From Mycobacterium intermedium (GTDB taxonomy: Bacteria > Actinomycetota > Actinomycetes > Mycobacteriales > Mycobacteriaceae), in contig NZ_MVHT01000010.1 of the NCBI RefSeq assembly GCF_002086275.1, positions 1 to 64,000 of the forward strand: a stretch of DNA of 64,000 nucleotides, read 5' to 3'. Below are positions 34,967 to 44,022 of this stretch, piece by piece. Position 1 is the stretch's first letter, and each line of letters starts with the position of its first letter. The position numbers and the translations under genes were made by a program. Under the pieces are notes generated by a model that saw nothing but the letters and a program-made list of their open reading frames with translations, did not search any database and was not told the DNA's origin.

Positions 34967-36078
34967 CGCTTGATGTTTGGTTTCGCCTGAGCCGCTTTGA
35001 ACATGTCGGCCAGCGCCGCGTCGACGTTCTTGTAGTCGTTGCGCGCTATGGTCCCGTCGCGGCCAGGCACCGGGTCGTAGCCCAGCCGAAGGTCCTTGTT
35101 CTCCATGTGGAAATACTCGCGTCCGATGGGCAGTCGGCGGTCCTTGCGGGGCACCTCCATCCAGGCCCGCAGGAAGCAACGCGACTTCTTCGGGTCGGTG
35201 CTGCTGACGAAATCGGACCTCGAATGGCACATTGCGAAATTGTTTGCGACGGCCGCCTCGCCGGACTCGAGTCGGAATTCGACCTGCTGTTCGACCAGGA
35301 TGGTGCGCAGCAATTCGATGGCCTCGGCTTGTTCTTCAGTGAACTCGCGGCCGAGCGTCTTCATGGCCGGCAGGATGCTGCTGTAGGTGAAATTGATGCA
35401 GATCCGTCCATCGATTTGCGAGAACACCGGCACATCGTAGGGCGTCACGTCGGGCTGGTCGTCGGGTTGCTCGCTGCGGCGGTGATGCGGAAACCCTTGG
35501 TAAAGCACGCCTAACAGATCGGGGCGCTCGGCGAGTATCCGGTTGTGCGCAGCAGGGCCGCTCGCGAATTGGCTCTCGCCACCCTCGGCGGCCGGGTAGA
35601 CGCACAGCAACGAAAGGATGTCGGCGGCATCGTTGTGCATCGCCAATTCCGCTCGTGACTTGGTGCCCCTGGCGGGCTGCACCCCGCCGGGCAGCACCTC
35701 CTCTTGGACCCGCACCATGCGGTGGCCGAAGGAGTTGTTGGACACCAGGTAGCCCAGATGAGTACAAAACGCCCAGTAGATACGCTCCAAGTCTTCGATC
35801 GAGTGCTGCTCGACGGGAAAGCCGCGCACGCACGCAAGGCCCCTGCCGAACATGATCTCTCGATAGAGTCGCGCCAGATCCTCGTCGAGGTCAGGATGCC
35901 GTGCGTCCTCAGGCGTGATGTCGTCCCGATCCTTGTGTGCGGTCTTGGCCAGGATCGATTCCAGTGCAGCCACATTGCGGGAGGACAGGTCGAAGGCAAA
36001 ATCCTCCTTGCTGGTGAAGTCGGCGCCGGTCCAGGCCATTGAGTCGGCGACTGGTTCGGTGTAGATGGCGGTCGGCAT
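34963..36078 (-). CDS. TauD/TfdA-type Fe(II)/2-oxoglutarate dioxygenase
   Basis: 371-residue protein with the facial triad of the family: H148-N-D150 and distal H285 (FAMCHSRSDF), and a later Arg (near 305) to hold 2-oxoglutarate. Such enzymes hydroxylate unactivated carbons and often release sulfite, phenol or an amine from their substrate. GGAGG precedes the ATG. It is the second gene of the unit that starts with the HpcH aldolase. Substrate unknown. Confidence 0.85.
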   Translation of the reverse strand: MPTAIYTEPVADSMAWTGADFTSKEDFAFDLSSRNVAALESILAKTAHKDRDDITPEDARHPDLDEDLARLYREIMFGRGLACVRGFPVEQHSIEDLERIYWAFCTHLGYLVSNNSFGHRMVRVQEEVLPGGVQPARGTKSRAELAMHNDAADILSLLCVYPAAEGGESQFASGPAAHNRILAERPDLLGVLYQGFPHHRRSEQPDDQPDVTPYDVPVFSQIDGRICINFTYSSILPAMKTLGREFTEEQAEAIELLRTILVEQQVEFRLESGEAAVANNFAMCHSRSDFVSSTDPKKSRCFLRAWMEVPRKDRRLPIGREYFHMENKDLRLGYDPVPGRDGTIARNDYKNVDAALADMFKAAQAKPNIKR

Positions 36079-36094
36079 CCGGTCCTCCTGTGAG

Positions 36095-36883
36095 TCAATC
36101 GTTGCTGCGGCCCTCGAGTTCGCGCAGCGCCCGCGCCCGGGCGGTGGCTGCTTCTGTCATCATCCCGACATCCGTTCCCGCCGAGATGAATCGCAATCCC
36201 AGTCCTACAAAGCGTTTCAGCAGGTCAAGAGACTTGATTCCGGCCACACCGAGCGCCACGCCGTGCGTACGACAAGCCGCTGCGACCGATTCTACTGCAT
36301 GGTGGAAATGATCATTCTCATACTGCCCATGAATGCCCATTTCGGCGGTGAGATCACTGGGTCCGAGCAGGATCATGTCGATTCCGTCGACCCCGGCAAT
36401 CGAGTCGCAGGCCTCGACGCCCGCGGGCGTTTCGATCATCACCGCAACGACCGTCTGCCGCTCCAGCACTTCGACCAGTTGGTCGGCCGCCCTCGGCGCG
36501 TATCCGCTGACTGCGTTGGGACCGGAGATCGATCGGTGCCCATTGGGAGGAAAACGTGCGGCACGGACGACCGCTTCGGCTTCAATACTCGAATTTACAT
36601 GCGGCACAATGACTCCGACGGCACCGATGTCCAAGACTCGGGCGATGATGCTCGGGTCGTGGGACGGTACCCGAACCAGTCCGGCGATACCCGCGCCCAG
36701 CGCGCTCACGCAGAGCAACTGCGCCGTTTCCAGCGAGGTGGATGTGTGTTCGAGATCGACATAGACGGCGTCGTACCCGCATGCCGCCGCGATGGCAGGA
36801 ACATCGGGTGTGCGCGCGTTCTGCAATGCCAGGCACAGCACCAACGACTCTCCCCGCAGCGCATCCCGCAACGCTTTCGGCAT
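36095..36883 (-). CDS. HpcH/HpaI family class II aldolase
   Basis: 262-residue TIM-barrel aldolase of the 2,4-dihydroxyhept-2-ene-1,7-dioate aldolase group. It shows VYVDLEHTSTS, VRVPSHDPSII, MIETPAGVEACDSI (metal Glu) and MILLGPSDLTAEMG (metal Asp). These enzymes cleave 4-hydroxy-2-keto acids to pyruvate and an aldehyde. It leads a minus-strand unit with the dioxygenase, the hydroxyacid dehydrogenase and a crotonase, and is divergent from the thiolase-like gene across 89 bp. Confidence 0.88.
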   Translation of the reverse strand: MPKALRDALRGESLVLCLALQNARTPDVPAIAAACGYDAVYVDLEHTSTSLETAQLLCVSALGAGIAGLVRVPSHDPSIIARVLDIGAVGVIVPHVNSSIEAEAVVRAARFPPNGHRSISGPNAVSGYAPRAADQLVEVLERQTVVAVMIETPAGVEACDSIAGVDGIDMILLGPSDLTAEMGIHGQYENDHFHHAVESVAAACRTHGVALGVAGIKSLDLLKRFVGLGLRFISAGTDVGMMTEAATARARALRELEGRSND

Positions 36884-36936
36884 ACGCTCACCGTAGCGGA
36901 TGCGAGAATCCCGCTTCCACTATTCGGTTAACGGTC

Positions 36937-36964
36937 GTTATCAGTGCTACGGCGATGTGATAAC
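36937..36964. promoter_or_regulatory. Inverted repeat GTTATCA-N14-TGATAAC
   Basis: Perfect 7-bp arms separated by 14 bp, in the 89-bp gap between the divergent aldolase and thiolase-like genes. The right arm ends 8 bp before the ATG at 36973. A nearby GGTTAAC (36927) adds a further related half. The size and position suit an operator for both units; the regulator is not known. Confidence 0.55.
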
Positions 36965-36972
36965 CATTAGCT

Positions 36973-38118
36973 ATGCCATCCGACCGCGTCGCCATCGTGG
37001 GTGCGGGCCTGTCCGACTGCGGCCGGGTTCCCGATAAGACCGCGCTGGCGCTGATGGCCCAGGCTTCGCGACGGGCTGTCGCCGACGCCGGGCTGACGAA
37101 AGATGACATCGATGGTTTCGGTGGCCACGGATCACTGCTGCCTCCGGTTGAGGTCAGCGAGTACCTGGGCCTTCGACCGTCCTGGGTCGACGCGACCAAT
37201 GTCGGCGGATCCTCGTGGGAAGTGATGGCCGGCCATGCTGCGGCGGCGATCGCGACCGGCCAGATCGAGGTCGCGCTGTTGACGTACGGCTCGACGGCGC
37301 GTTCCGACGTCAAGCGTCAGGTCCGCGCCTCGGCCGCAGTGATGGGCACCGGTGGCGCCCTGCAGTATGAAGTACCCTACGGCGCAACGTTGATCGCCAA
37401 GTACGCGATGGCGGCTAGGCGCCACATGATCGAGTTCGGCACGACGGTCGATCAATTGGCCGAGGTCGCCGTCGCGGCACACGAGTGGGCGGCGTTGAAC
37501 GAGAATGCTTTTGAGCGAGACCGCATCACCGTGGCCGACGTCGCGGCCGCGCCGATGCTGGCGGACCCCTTCACCGCCAAGCATGTGTGCCTGCGCACCG
37601 ATGGCGGCGGAGCGGTGGTGCTGGCCAGCGAGCGGGTCGCCAAAGACTGCGCCCACGAGCCAATCTGGATTCTCGGCGCAGCCGACGCCACCTCGCACGT
37701 CAGCATGAGCGAGTGGCCCGACTTCACCACGACGCCGGCAGCATTGTCGGGGCCACGAGCCTTCGCGCAGGCAGGTGTCACGCCGGCCGACATCGACGTG
37801 TGTCAGCTTTACGACTCGTTCACCTCCACGGTCCTGTTGACCGTGGAGGATCTGGGTTTCTGCGCCAAGGGCGAGGGCGGACCGTTCATCGAGTCGGGTG
37901 CACTGCGTCCGGGCGGGGCATTGCCCACCAACACCGACGGCGGGGGTCTGGCGTCGTGTCACCCCGGCATGCGCGGAATGTTCCTCATGGTGGAGGCGGT
38001 CCGGCAATTGCGTGGCGAATGCGGCTCACGACAAGTAGCCGACGCGACACTGGCCTGTGTGCACGCGATGGGCGGATTCTTCACCCACAGCGCCACGATG
38101 ATTCTGGGGAGGCGGTAG
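36973..38118 (+). CDS. Thiolase-fold lipid-transfer protein (Ltp2-like)
   Basis: 381-residue thiolase-superfamily protein of the SCP-x/Ltp group. The position of the nucleophile Cys is taken by Gly/Ser (NVGGSSWEVM), while tyrosine-containing YDSFTSTVLLTVEDLGFC and the CHPG and MGGFFTHS loops are present. This pattern fits Ltp2-type retro-aldolases, which cleave beta-hydroxyacyl-CoA with the help of a DUF35 protein, better than it fits beta-ketothiolases. The next gene encodes that DUF35 partner and overlaps the stop by one base. Confidence 0.85.
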   Translation: MPSDRVAIVGAGLSDCGRVPDKTALALMAQASRRAVADAGLTKDDIDGFGGHGSLLPPVEVSEYLGLRPSWVDATNVGGSSWEVMAGHAAAAIATGQIEVALLTYGSTARSDVKRQVRASAAVMGTGGALQYEVPYGATLIAKYAMAARRHMIEFGTTVDQLAEVAVAAHEWAALNENAFERDRITVADVAAAPMLADPFTAKHVCLRTDGGGAVVLASERVAKDCAHEPIWILGAADATSHVSMSEWPDFTTTPAALSGPRAFAQAGVTPADIDVCQLYDSFTSTVLLTVEDLGFCAKGEGGPFIESGALRPGGALPTNTDGGGLASCHPGMRGMFLMVEAVRQLRGECGSRQVADATLACVHAMGGFFTHSATMILGRR

Positions 38119-38522
38119 TGAGCGCTCCCAATCGGCCCACGATCGACTCCGACAGCCAAGCGTGGTGGGCCGCGGTCCAGGACCGCAAATTGCTGGTAAA
38201 TGTGTGCCGCACCTGCGGACAGGCCTCGCTGTACGTCCGCCCATTCTGTCCGCACTGTTGGAGCGAAGCGGTCACCCTGACGGAGGCTTCTGGACGCGCT
38301 CGGCTCTACACCTGGAGCGTCGTGCACCGCAACGCCGCGCCTTTCGACGTGCGCACGCCCTACGTGCTGGCGATGGTGGACCTTGCGGAGGGGCCGCGCC
38401 TGATGACGGTGCTGGAGGATTGCCCCGTCGAAAACCTCTGTGCCGAGCTAAGTTTGGAGGTCGCGTTCCGCACCGACGAGGACGGGTTCGTTGTGCCGGT
38501 ATTCCGCCCGGCCAAAGACTAA
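38118..38522 (+). CDS. DUF35 OB-fold/zinc-ribbon protein
   Basis: 134-residue partner of thiolase-fold enzymes. The N-terminal rubredoxin-like zinc ribbon uses CRTCG and FCPHC; the OB-fold domain follows (LYTWSVVHRNAAPF, then TPYVLAMVDL). The GTG start shares one base with the preceding TAG. DUF35 proteins bind acyl-CoA and complete the active site of Ltp2-type aldolases or MaoC-type hydratases. The end overlaps the convergent ligase gene by 4 bp. Confidence 0.9.
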   Translation: MSAPNRPTIDSDSQAWWAAVQDRKLLVNVCRTCGQASLYVRPFCPHCWSEAVTLTEASGRARLYTWSVVHRNAAPFDVRTPYVLAMVDLAEGPRLMTVLEDCPVENLCAELSLEVAFRTDEDGFVVPVFRPAKD

Positions 38523-40096
38523 CGTCCCGGCACGGCCAGACGTTCGGCGAGCAACCGCGGCCGACCCACGGACGCCGCTTCGAGTTTGCCCCGTTCGATC
38601 TTGCCGTTCGCGTTGACGGGCAACGGCTCGGACCAGATCACCAGCTCTTCGGGCAGTTTGTATTTCGGCATGCCGTCGGACAACAGGGCGGCGGTGACAT
38701 CCGCAAGCGAAACCTGGGTGTGCGGCTCGAGCACAACGGCCATTGCCAACCGTTCGCCGGTGGTGGCGTCGGCTACCGAGTAAGCGGCGCACTCGCGTAT
38801 CCCCCCAATCCTCGACACCGCCTCCTCCACCTCCGCGGCGGCGATCTTCATTCCGTTCCGGATCACGATGTCCTTGATCCGGCCGACAACTCGGACTCGG
38901 CCGTCGATCAGTTCCGCGACATCGCCGGTACGAAACCATTCCCCGTCGAACCCCAGCGCGTCGTGCTCATCGTCGGTGTAACCAAGGAAGGTGTGCGGAC
39001 CCCGAATACAGCACTCGGTCGGTTCGTCCGCTGAGCCGACCCGCACTTCGACGTCCGCCAGGGCTACCCCGTCATCGGCATGGCGCACGTGTCGGGGTTC
39101 GCTCCGCAGGCCCGACGTGCTGACCGGTACCTCCGAGGAGCCGTAGGCGCGCATGACGACGATGCCGAAGTCGTCCTCGATGCGTTCGACGATGCGCCGG
39201 TCAAGCATGGTGCCGCCCAGATAGACCGCGCGTAGCGACACCTCGGCTGTGCGGCTGGCCGACTCGCCCAGCATCCGGTCGAGCAGCCGGTCCGGGCCCC
39301 CGTACCAGGTCGCGCCGGACGAGACGAGAAATTCACTCGTCGTCACCGGATCCCAGCGGTCCTCGAGAATCACGGGTATCGCCAGCATCGGCCCGATGAA
39401 CAGGGCCTGCACTACGCCGGTGACCGATGCCAGCGGGCTGATCAGGAAGATCCGGTCATCCGCGGCAAGGCCGGACGCGGAAATGTAATTGGCAGAGGCC
39501 TTGACCAAGGTACTGAGCGAGTGGATTACGCCTTTGGGCCGCGAGGTCGTTCCCGACGTATACAGCACGATGCACGGTTCGTCAGCGGGCCGCTGCGGGC
39601 CGGGCCTGATAGAACTGCTCACCGGCTTGCCGTCACCCACATCAAGCCAGATAAATCGCCCGGGCAGGTCGGATTCGGTGACACCAGCCCAGTTCGGTGC
39701 CGCCCCGAATTCGGCGCCCGTGCGCGCGATAACGTCCGCGACCTGCACCGCCCCGGCGCTGCGGGGCATCAGCAGAGCCAGCGCGTCGATGCGCAGTGCC
39801 GCATACACTGCCACCACCGATTCCAGGTCATTACCGACCACCAGAACCACCAGCGCGGCTGGCGTCACGCCCGCTTCAACCATCGCCTGGCAGGCGCGAT
39901 CGACGCGTTCGTCAAGTTCGGCGTAGGTTAGTTGGCCGTCGCGCTGCAGAACCGCGAGTCGGCTCGGGTATTGCGCCGCGGCTGAACGCACTAGATCAAC
40001 GGGCTGCCCCGACCAAACCCCCGCGGCGCGGTACCGGGGCCGCAGTGCTGCGGCTCGCCTGAAGGCATGTTGCAGCAATCCGGTCGGGCCATCCAT
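38519..40096 (-). CDS. Acyl-CoA ligase (class I adenylate-forming)
   Basis: About 525 residues starting at the ATG at 40096. ATP-binding motif YTSGTTSRPKG, YGSSEVP at the A5 site, RTGDVAEL at A7, and NANGKIER with the A10 Lys at the C-terminus are all present, so the protein should be active. It would make an acyl-AMP and then an acyl-CoA from a carboxylic acid. The N-terminus is shorter than typical FadD. It is divergent from an SDR gene across a 55-bp gap that contains a candidate regulon site. Confidence 0.9.
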   Translation of the reverse strand: MDGPTGLLQHAFRRAAALRPRYRAAGVWSGQPVDLVRSAAAQYPSRLAVLQRDGQLTYAELDERVDRACQAMVEAGVTPAALVVLVVGNDLESVVAVYAALRIDALALLMPRSAGAVQVADVIARTGAEFGAAPNWAGVTESDLPGRFIWLDVGDGKPVSSSIRPGPQRPADEPCIVLYTSGTTSRPKGVIHSLSTLVKASANYISASGLAADDRIFLISPLASVTGVVQALFIGPMLAIPVILEDRWDPVTTSEFLVSSGATWYGGPDRLLDRMLGESASRTAEVSLRAVYLGGTMLDRRIVERIEDDFGIVVMRAYGSSEVPVSTSGLRSEPRHVRHADDGVALADVEVRVGSADEPTECCIRGPHTFLGYTDDEHDALGFDGEWFRTGDVAELIDGRVRVVGRIKDIVIRNGMKIAAAEVEEAVSRIGGIRECAAYSVADATTGERLAMAVVLEPHTQVSLADVTAALLSDGMPKYKLPEELVIWSEPLPVNANGKIERGKLEAASVGRPRLLAERLAVPGR

Positions 40097-40109
40097 GCCT
40101 TCCTCCGAT

Positions 40110-40125
40110 GCAAATGATTGTTCTC
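40110..40125. promoter_or_regulatory. Candidate regulon site, GCAAAT-N4-GTTCTC
   Basis: A copy of the recurrent GAGAAT-N4-ATTCTC motif with 5 of 6 matches in the right arm and 4 of 6 in the left. It lies in the short gap between the divergent acyl-CoA ligase (start 40096) and SDR (start 40152) genes, where it could control both. Confidence 0.45.
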
Positions 40126-40151
40126 GATCTAGTAAATGTAACCTCTCACCC

Positions 40152-41018
40152 ATGCCGTCAATGACTTTCGACAATCAGGTAGCCATTGTGACGGGTGCCG
40201 GCGGTGGACTCGGTCGCTGTCACGCCCTGGAGCTGGCCCGCCGCGGTGCGCGCGTCGTCGTCAACGATCTGGGCAGCGCCGTCGACGGCAAGGGCGCCTC
40301 GATATCTGCAGCCCAGTCCGTGGTCGACGAGATCACCGCGGCGGGCGGAACCGCGATCGCCAACGGCGACTCGGTGGCAACCGAGGCAGGTGGCGCAGCG
40401 ATCGTTGCAGCCGCGCTGGACGCATTCGGCCGAGTGGACGTGTTGGTGAACAACGCGGGAATCCTGCGCGACGCTTCGTTCAAGAACATGACGGCGGACC
40501 AGGTGGACGCCGTGATCGCGGTGCATCTCACCGGCGCCTTCAATGTGACCAGGGCGGTCTGGCCGGTAATGCGCGAGCAGAACTACGGCAGGATCGTCCA
40601 AACGACCTCGGGTACCGGGCTTTTCGGGAACTTCGGCCAAGCCAACTACGGCGCCGCGAAAATGGGACTGGTCGGCATGATGCACGTCCTGGCCATCGAG
40701 GGAGCCCGCAACGGCATCGCCATCAACGCCATCGCGCCCATCGCCCGCACCCGAATGACAGAGCAGATCATGGGTGAGGCGGGCAAAGACATGGACCCCG
40801 AACTGGTCACCCCCGTGGTGGTGTACCTGTCGCACTCCAGTTGCGACCGCACCGCACACATCTATTCGGTGGGCGCCGGAAAGGTGTCGCGGGTGTTCAT
40901 CGGCGTGACCAAGGGGATCGAGGACACCGCGCTCACCGCGGAGAAGGTGGCTCAGTCGATCGACGAGATCGACGACACCGCCACGTACACCATCAGGGGC
41001 GGACCGACCCCCGGCTAG
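40152..41018 (+). CDS. SDR family oxidoreductase (multifunctional-enzyme-2-type hydroxyacyl-CoA dehydrogenase)
   Basis: 288-residue short-chain dehydrogenase. The Rossmann motif TGAGGGLGRCHALELARRG is followed by VVNDLG, which is typical of peroxisomal type 2 hydroxyacyl-CoA dehydrogenases and mycobacterial HsdB-like enzymes. The catalytic Ser is in TTSGTGLFGNFG and Tyr/Lys in YGAAK. Expected reaction: 3-hydroxyacyl-CoA to 3-ketoacyl-CoA. The start at 40152 is chosen over one at 40095; 40161 is also possible. It ends 5 bp before the end of the convergent crotonase gene. Confidence 0.9.
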   Translation: MPSMTFDNQVAIVTGAGGGLGRCHALELARRGARVVVNDLGSAVDGKGASISAAQSVVDEITAAGGTAIANGDSVATEAGGAAIVAAALDAFGRVDVLVNNAGILRDASFKNMTADQVDAVIAVHLTGAFNVTRAVWPVMREQNYGRIVQTTSGTGLFGNFGQANYGAAKMGLVGMMHVLAIEGARNGIAINAIAPIARTRMTEQIMGEAGKDMDPELVTPVVVYLSHSSCDRTAHIYSVGAGKVSRVFIGVTKGIEDTALTAEKVAQSIDEIDDTATYTIRGGPTPG

Positions 41019-41023
41019 GTCGT

Positions 41024-41845
41024 TCAGCGCCCCTGAAACCGGGGCTGGCGCCGCTCGGCGAACGATGCCAACCCCTCCTGCAGGTCCGCGGTGCCCGACA
41101 CCACCTCCTGGGCCCACGCCTCCTGCTCGAAGGCTCGATCGCGCCCCGACTCGGACGAGACCGCCAGCAGGCGCTTGGTCAACCCGAGCATCACCGTGGG
41201 GCCTTCCGCCAGCCGAACGGCGAGCTCCTGCGCGACCGCATCGGTATTGTCCAGTGGCACCACGCGATTGACCAGGCCGAGCCTCACACACTCCGCGGCG
41301 TCGACCGGTTCACCGAGCATCAGAAGCTCGGTTGCCTTGCGCAGACCGACAATTCTGGTCAGCAGGTGGATGGCACCCGAGTCCGGGAGGATGCCGCGAT
41401 GCACAAAGGCCGCCACAAGCCTTGCCTCCGTGGACATGACAACCAGATCACACGCCAGGACCAGGCTCGCACCCGCTCCGGCGGCGACGCCCTTGACGGC
41501 CGCAACCACCGGTTTGTCGCAGTCCAGCACCGACGCAATGAGCCGCTGCCAGCCCTGCTGCAACATCCGCGCCACGTCACCTGGGCGACGCTGCGGTGGC
41601 GGTCCCGCTGTCCCTTGCTCTCCCGCCGACGGCAGTCCCGCGCCGGAACAGAAGTGCCGGGAACCGGTCGCGGTGAGCAGTACGGCGCGAACGGCCGGGT
41701 CGTCATTCGCCTGCAACAACGCATCGGTGAGGGCATCACGGGCCAACGGCGACAACGAATTTCCTACCCCGGAGCGATCTATCGTGATGCGGGCGACCGC
41801 GTCGTCGCCGGTCGTCACCACGATCCCGGACGCTTCTTCAACCAT
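41024..41845 (-). CDS. Enoyl-CoA hydratase/isomerase family protein (PaaG-like)
   Basis: 273-residue crotonase. Oxyanion-hole segments are SRHFCSGAG and GVAAGAGASLVLACD; the downstream HRGILPDSG followed by LLTRIVG resembles PaaG and related isomerases that use an Asp. The first classical Glu is Ser. It may shift a double bond or hydrate a ring. It lies alone on the minus strand between two plus-strand units and is divergent from the MaoC gene across 108 bp. Confidence 0.85.
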   Translation of the reverse strand: MVEEASGIVVTTGDDAVARITIDRSGVGNSLSPLARDALTDALLQANDDPAVRAVLLTATGSRHFCSGAGLPSAGEQGTAGPPPQRRPGDVARMLQQGWQRLIASVLDCDKPVVAAVKGVAAGAGASLVLACDLVVMSTEARLVAAFVHRGILPDSGAIHLLTRIVGLRKATELLMLGEPVDAAECVRLGLVNRVVPLDNTDAVAQELAVRLAEGPTVMLGLTKRLLAVSSESGRDRAFEQEAWAQEVVSGTADLQEGLASFAERRQPRFQGR

Positions 41846-41953
41846 CGGTCAGCCCCTGCGTTAACGACGTTTCCGTTTTTCGGGTATCTTAATTTCCATC
41901 TCGTCCGGCCCTCTATCCGACCAAGACACGGGCCACAATGGGGAGGCAATCCG

Positions 41954-43204
41954 ATGGCGGAGACCGGCCGAATCACCGACGAAGGCCTGGCCAGACTGCG
42001 CGCCACCATCGGTATTGCCGTTCCGCACCCACAACCTCCGCACTATCTGCGCCCCAACGAGGACGCGTTTCGGCACGTCGCCGAGAGCTATGGCGATGCC
42101 AACCCGCTCTGGACCGATCCGGAGTACGCGGCCAAATCCGTGTGGGGTGAGTCTGTCGCGCCGCCCGCCCTCATCGGGGGCGACACGCTGATCGGTGAGG
42201 ACGAAGTCACCACCCTCTCCGACGAGGACCGTGCGCTCACCAAGGGCGACCCACTGCGCGGTGTACATGCCTTCTACGCGTCGTCGTCGCGCGAATGGTG
42301 GGCTCCATTGCGCGCCAACCACCGCGTGTTTCGGCGCAATGCCCTGGTGGCCGCCCTCGACAAGTCCAGCGAATTCGCCGGCCGCGCCGTCCACGAGTGG
42401 TCCGCGCAGGTGTTCCGTGACGATGAGGGCACGATCCTGGGCGGCCAGTACCGCAACATGATCCGGACCGAACGCAGCAAGGCGCGCGGCCGCAAGAAGT
42501 ACGAATCGGTCGAGCTCAAGACGTGGACCGCCGAGGAGATCGCTGAGCTCGACGAACGATACGCACGCGAGACGGCGCGCGGGAGCGACCCGCGCTGGTG
42601 GGAAGACGTCAACGAGGGAGACCAGGTTGGCCCGCTGACCAAAGGGCCGCTGACCGTGACCGACATGGTCTGTTGGCACGTCGGCATGGGTACCGGAATC
42701 TACGGGGTCCGGCCCCTCGGCCTCGCGTGGCGCAACCGGCAACGCATTCCGCGCTTCTATACGCCCAATGAACAGGGTGTGCCCGATGTTCAACAACGTG
42801 TGCACTGGGACCCCGCCGCCGCCCGGAATGCGGGCAACCCCACCACCTTTGACTACGGCCGCATGCGCGAGACCTGGCTGATCCACCTGTGCACGAACTG
42901 GATGGGTGATGACGCTTGGTTATGGAAGCTCGATTGCGAGTTCCGCCTGTTCAATTACGTCGGTGACCTGCACACCATCACCGGTTCGGTGGTACGCAAG
43001 TACCTTGCCGACGGTGAACGCCCGGCCGTCGATCTCGAACTTGCCGCGACCAATCACCGCGGCGAGATCACCACACCTGGGCACGCGACAATCCTGCTTC
43101 CCAGCCGGGAACGCGGACCGGTGCGCTTGCCCGACCCGCCTGGCGGTGCGACGAATCTGACGGATCTGCTGACCGCCGTGTCGGCGCAATTCGGTGAGCG
43201 CTGA
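41954..43204 (+). CDS. MaoC-like dehydratase with two hot-dog domains
   Basis: 416 residues containing two hot-dog folds: an N-terminal FAS1-type dehydratase-like domain (HVAESYGDANPLWTDPEY, then PPALIGG) and a C-terminal one (VNEGDQVGPLTKGPLTVTD). Double hot-dog MaoC proteins hydrate enoyl-CoA with bulky side chains. GGGAGG precedes the ATG by 7 nt. It starts the core plus-strand operon that continues through crotonases, an acyl-CoA dehydrogenase, a ligase and the membrane protein set. Confidence 0.86.
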   Translation: MAETGRITDEGLARLRATIGIAVPHPQPPHYLRPNEDAFRHVAESYGDANPLWTDPEYAAKSVWGESVAPPALIGGDTLIGEDEVTTLSDEDRALTKGDPLRGVHAFYASSSREWWAPLRANHRVFRRNALVAALDKSSEFAGRAVHEWSAQVFRDDEGTILGGQYRNMIRTERSKARGRKKYESVELKTWTAEEIAELDERYARETARGSDPRWWEDVNEGDQVGPLTKGPLTVTDMVCWHVGMGTGIYGVRPLGLAWRNRQRIPRFYTPNEQGVPDVQQRVHWDPAAARNAGNPTTFDYGRMRETWLIHLCTNWMGDDAWLWKLDCEFRLFNYVGDLHTITGSVVRKYLADGERPAVDLELAATNHRGEITTPGHATILLPSRERGPVRLPDPPGGATNLTDLLTAVSAQFGER

Positions 43205-44015
43205 TCGGATGAATTACGAGAGCGTCCCCGGACTTCGCGCCGCACAACAGGGCTCGGTGCTGCGGTTGACCCTGGATCGCGCCGATCGCCGCAATGCGGT
43301 CAACGATGTGATGCTCGACGCCGTGATCGGGCATCTCGCCGCGGCCGGCGTAGACGAGTCGGTGCGGGTTATCCGCATCGATGCCGAGGGGCCGGACTTC
43401 TGCGCCGGCTCGGACCTGATCGCCAACAACGCGAAGTCGGAACGCAAGCCACGCGTGGGTAGCACGCAGCGCCGCCTACCCAACAAGGCCAATCGGCTCA
43501 TCCCGCTGATGCTGGAGACGCAGGTGCCGATCGTGGCCGTGGTGCGAGGTTGGGCGGCCGGCCTCGGCTTCCACATTGCGCTGGCCGCCGACTTCGCCGT
43601 GGCCGCCGACGACGCCCGCTTCTGGGAGCCGTTCATGGCCCGTGGCTTTTCGCCCGACAGCGGTGCGGCATGGTTGCTGCCCCGGTTGATCGGCATGGTG
43701 CGTACCAGGCAACTACTCATGCTGGGGCGAGAAATCACCGGGGCGACCGCGGCGGAATGGGGCATCATCCACGGTGCCGTCCCTACAGACCAATTGGAAG
43801 ATGCCGCAACCGAGCTCGTATCTACACTCGCCGAGGCACCCACGGTTGCGCTCGGGCTCACCAAGTGGCTGCTGCAGAGCGGAAACGGACTGGACCTTGA
43901 CCGCCATCTGCAGAACGAGGCGATGGCGCTCGAAATATCCAGCCGCAGCGAGGATTTCCGCGAGGGCCTGGCGGCATTCCGAGACAAGCGCAAACCCGAA
44001 TTCCAGGGTCGGTGA
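43194..44015 (+). CDS. Enoyl-CoA hydratase/isomerase family protein
   Basis: 273-residue crotonase. GPDFCAGSDL and GWAAGLGFHIALAADF form the oxyanion hole; ARGFSPDSGAAWLLPRLIG is the PaaG-like Asp segment, and the first Glu position is His. The GTG at 43194 overlaps the MaoC gene by 11 nt; the ATG at 43209 is an alternative. Second gene of the core operon, followed 7 bp later by the acyl-CoA dehydrogenase. The C-terminus (KRKPEFQGR) is the usual end of the family. Confidence 0.87.
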   Translation: MSADRMNYESVPGLRAAQQGSVLRLTLDRADRRNAVNDVMLDAVIGHLAAAGVDESVRVIRIDAEGPDFCAGSDLIANNAKSERKPRVGSTQRRLPNKANRLIPLMLETQVPIVAVVRGWAAGLGFHIALAADFAVAADDARFWEPFMARGFSPDSGAAWLLPRLIGMVRTRQLLMLGREITGATAAEWGIIHGAVPTDQLEDAATELVSTLAEAPTVALGLTKWLLQSGNGLDLDRHLQNEAMALEISSRSEDFREGLAAFRDKRKPEFQGR

Positions 44016-44022
44016 GACGATC

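Noticed and set aside
36300..36330. Another ATTCTC-type regulon site
   Set aside because: It lies inside the coding sequence of the HpcH aldolase, far from any start.
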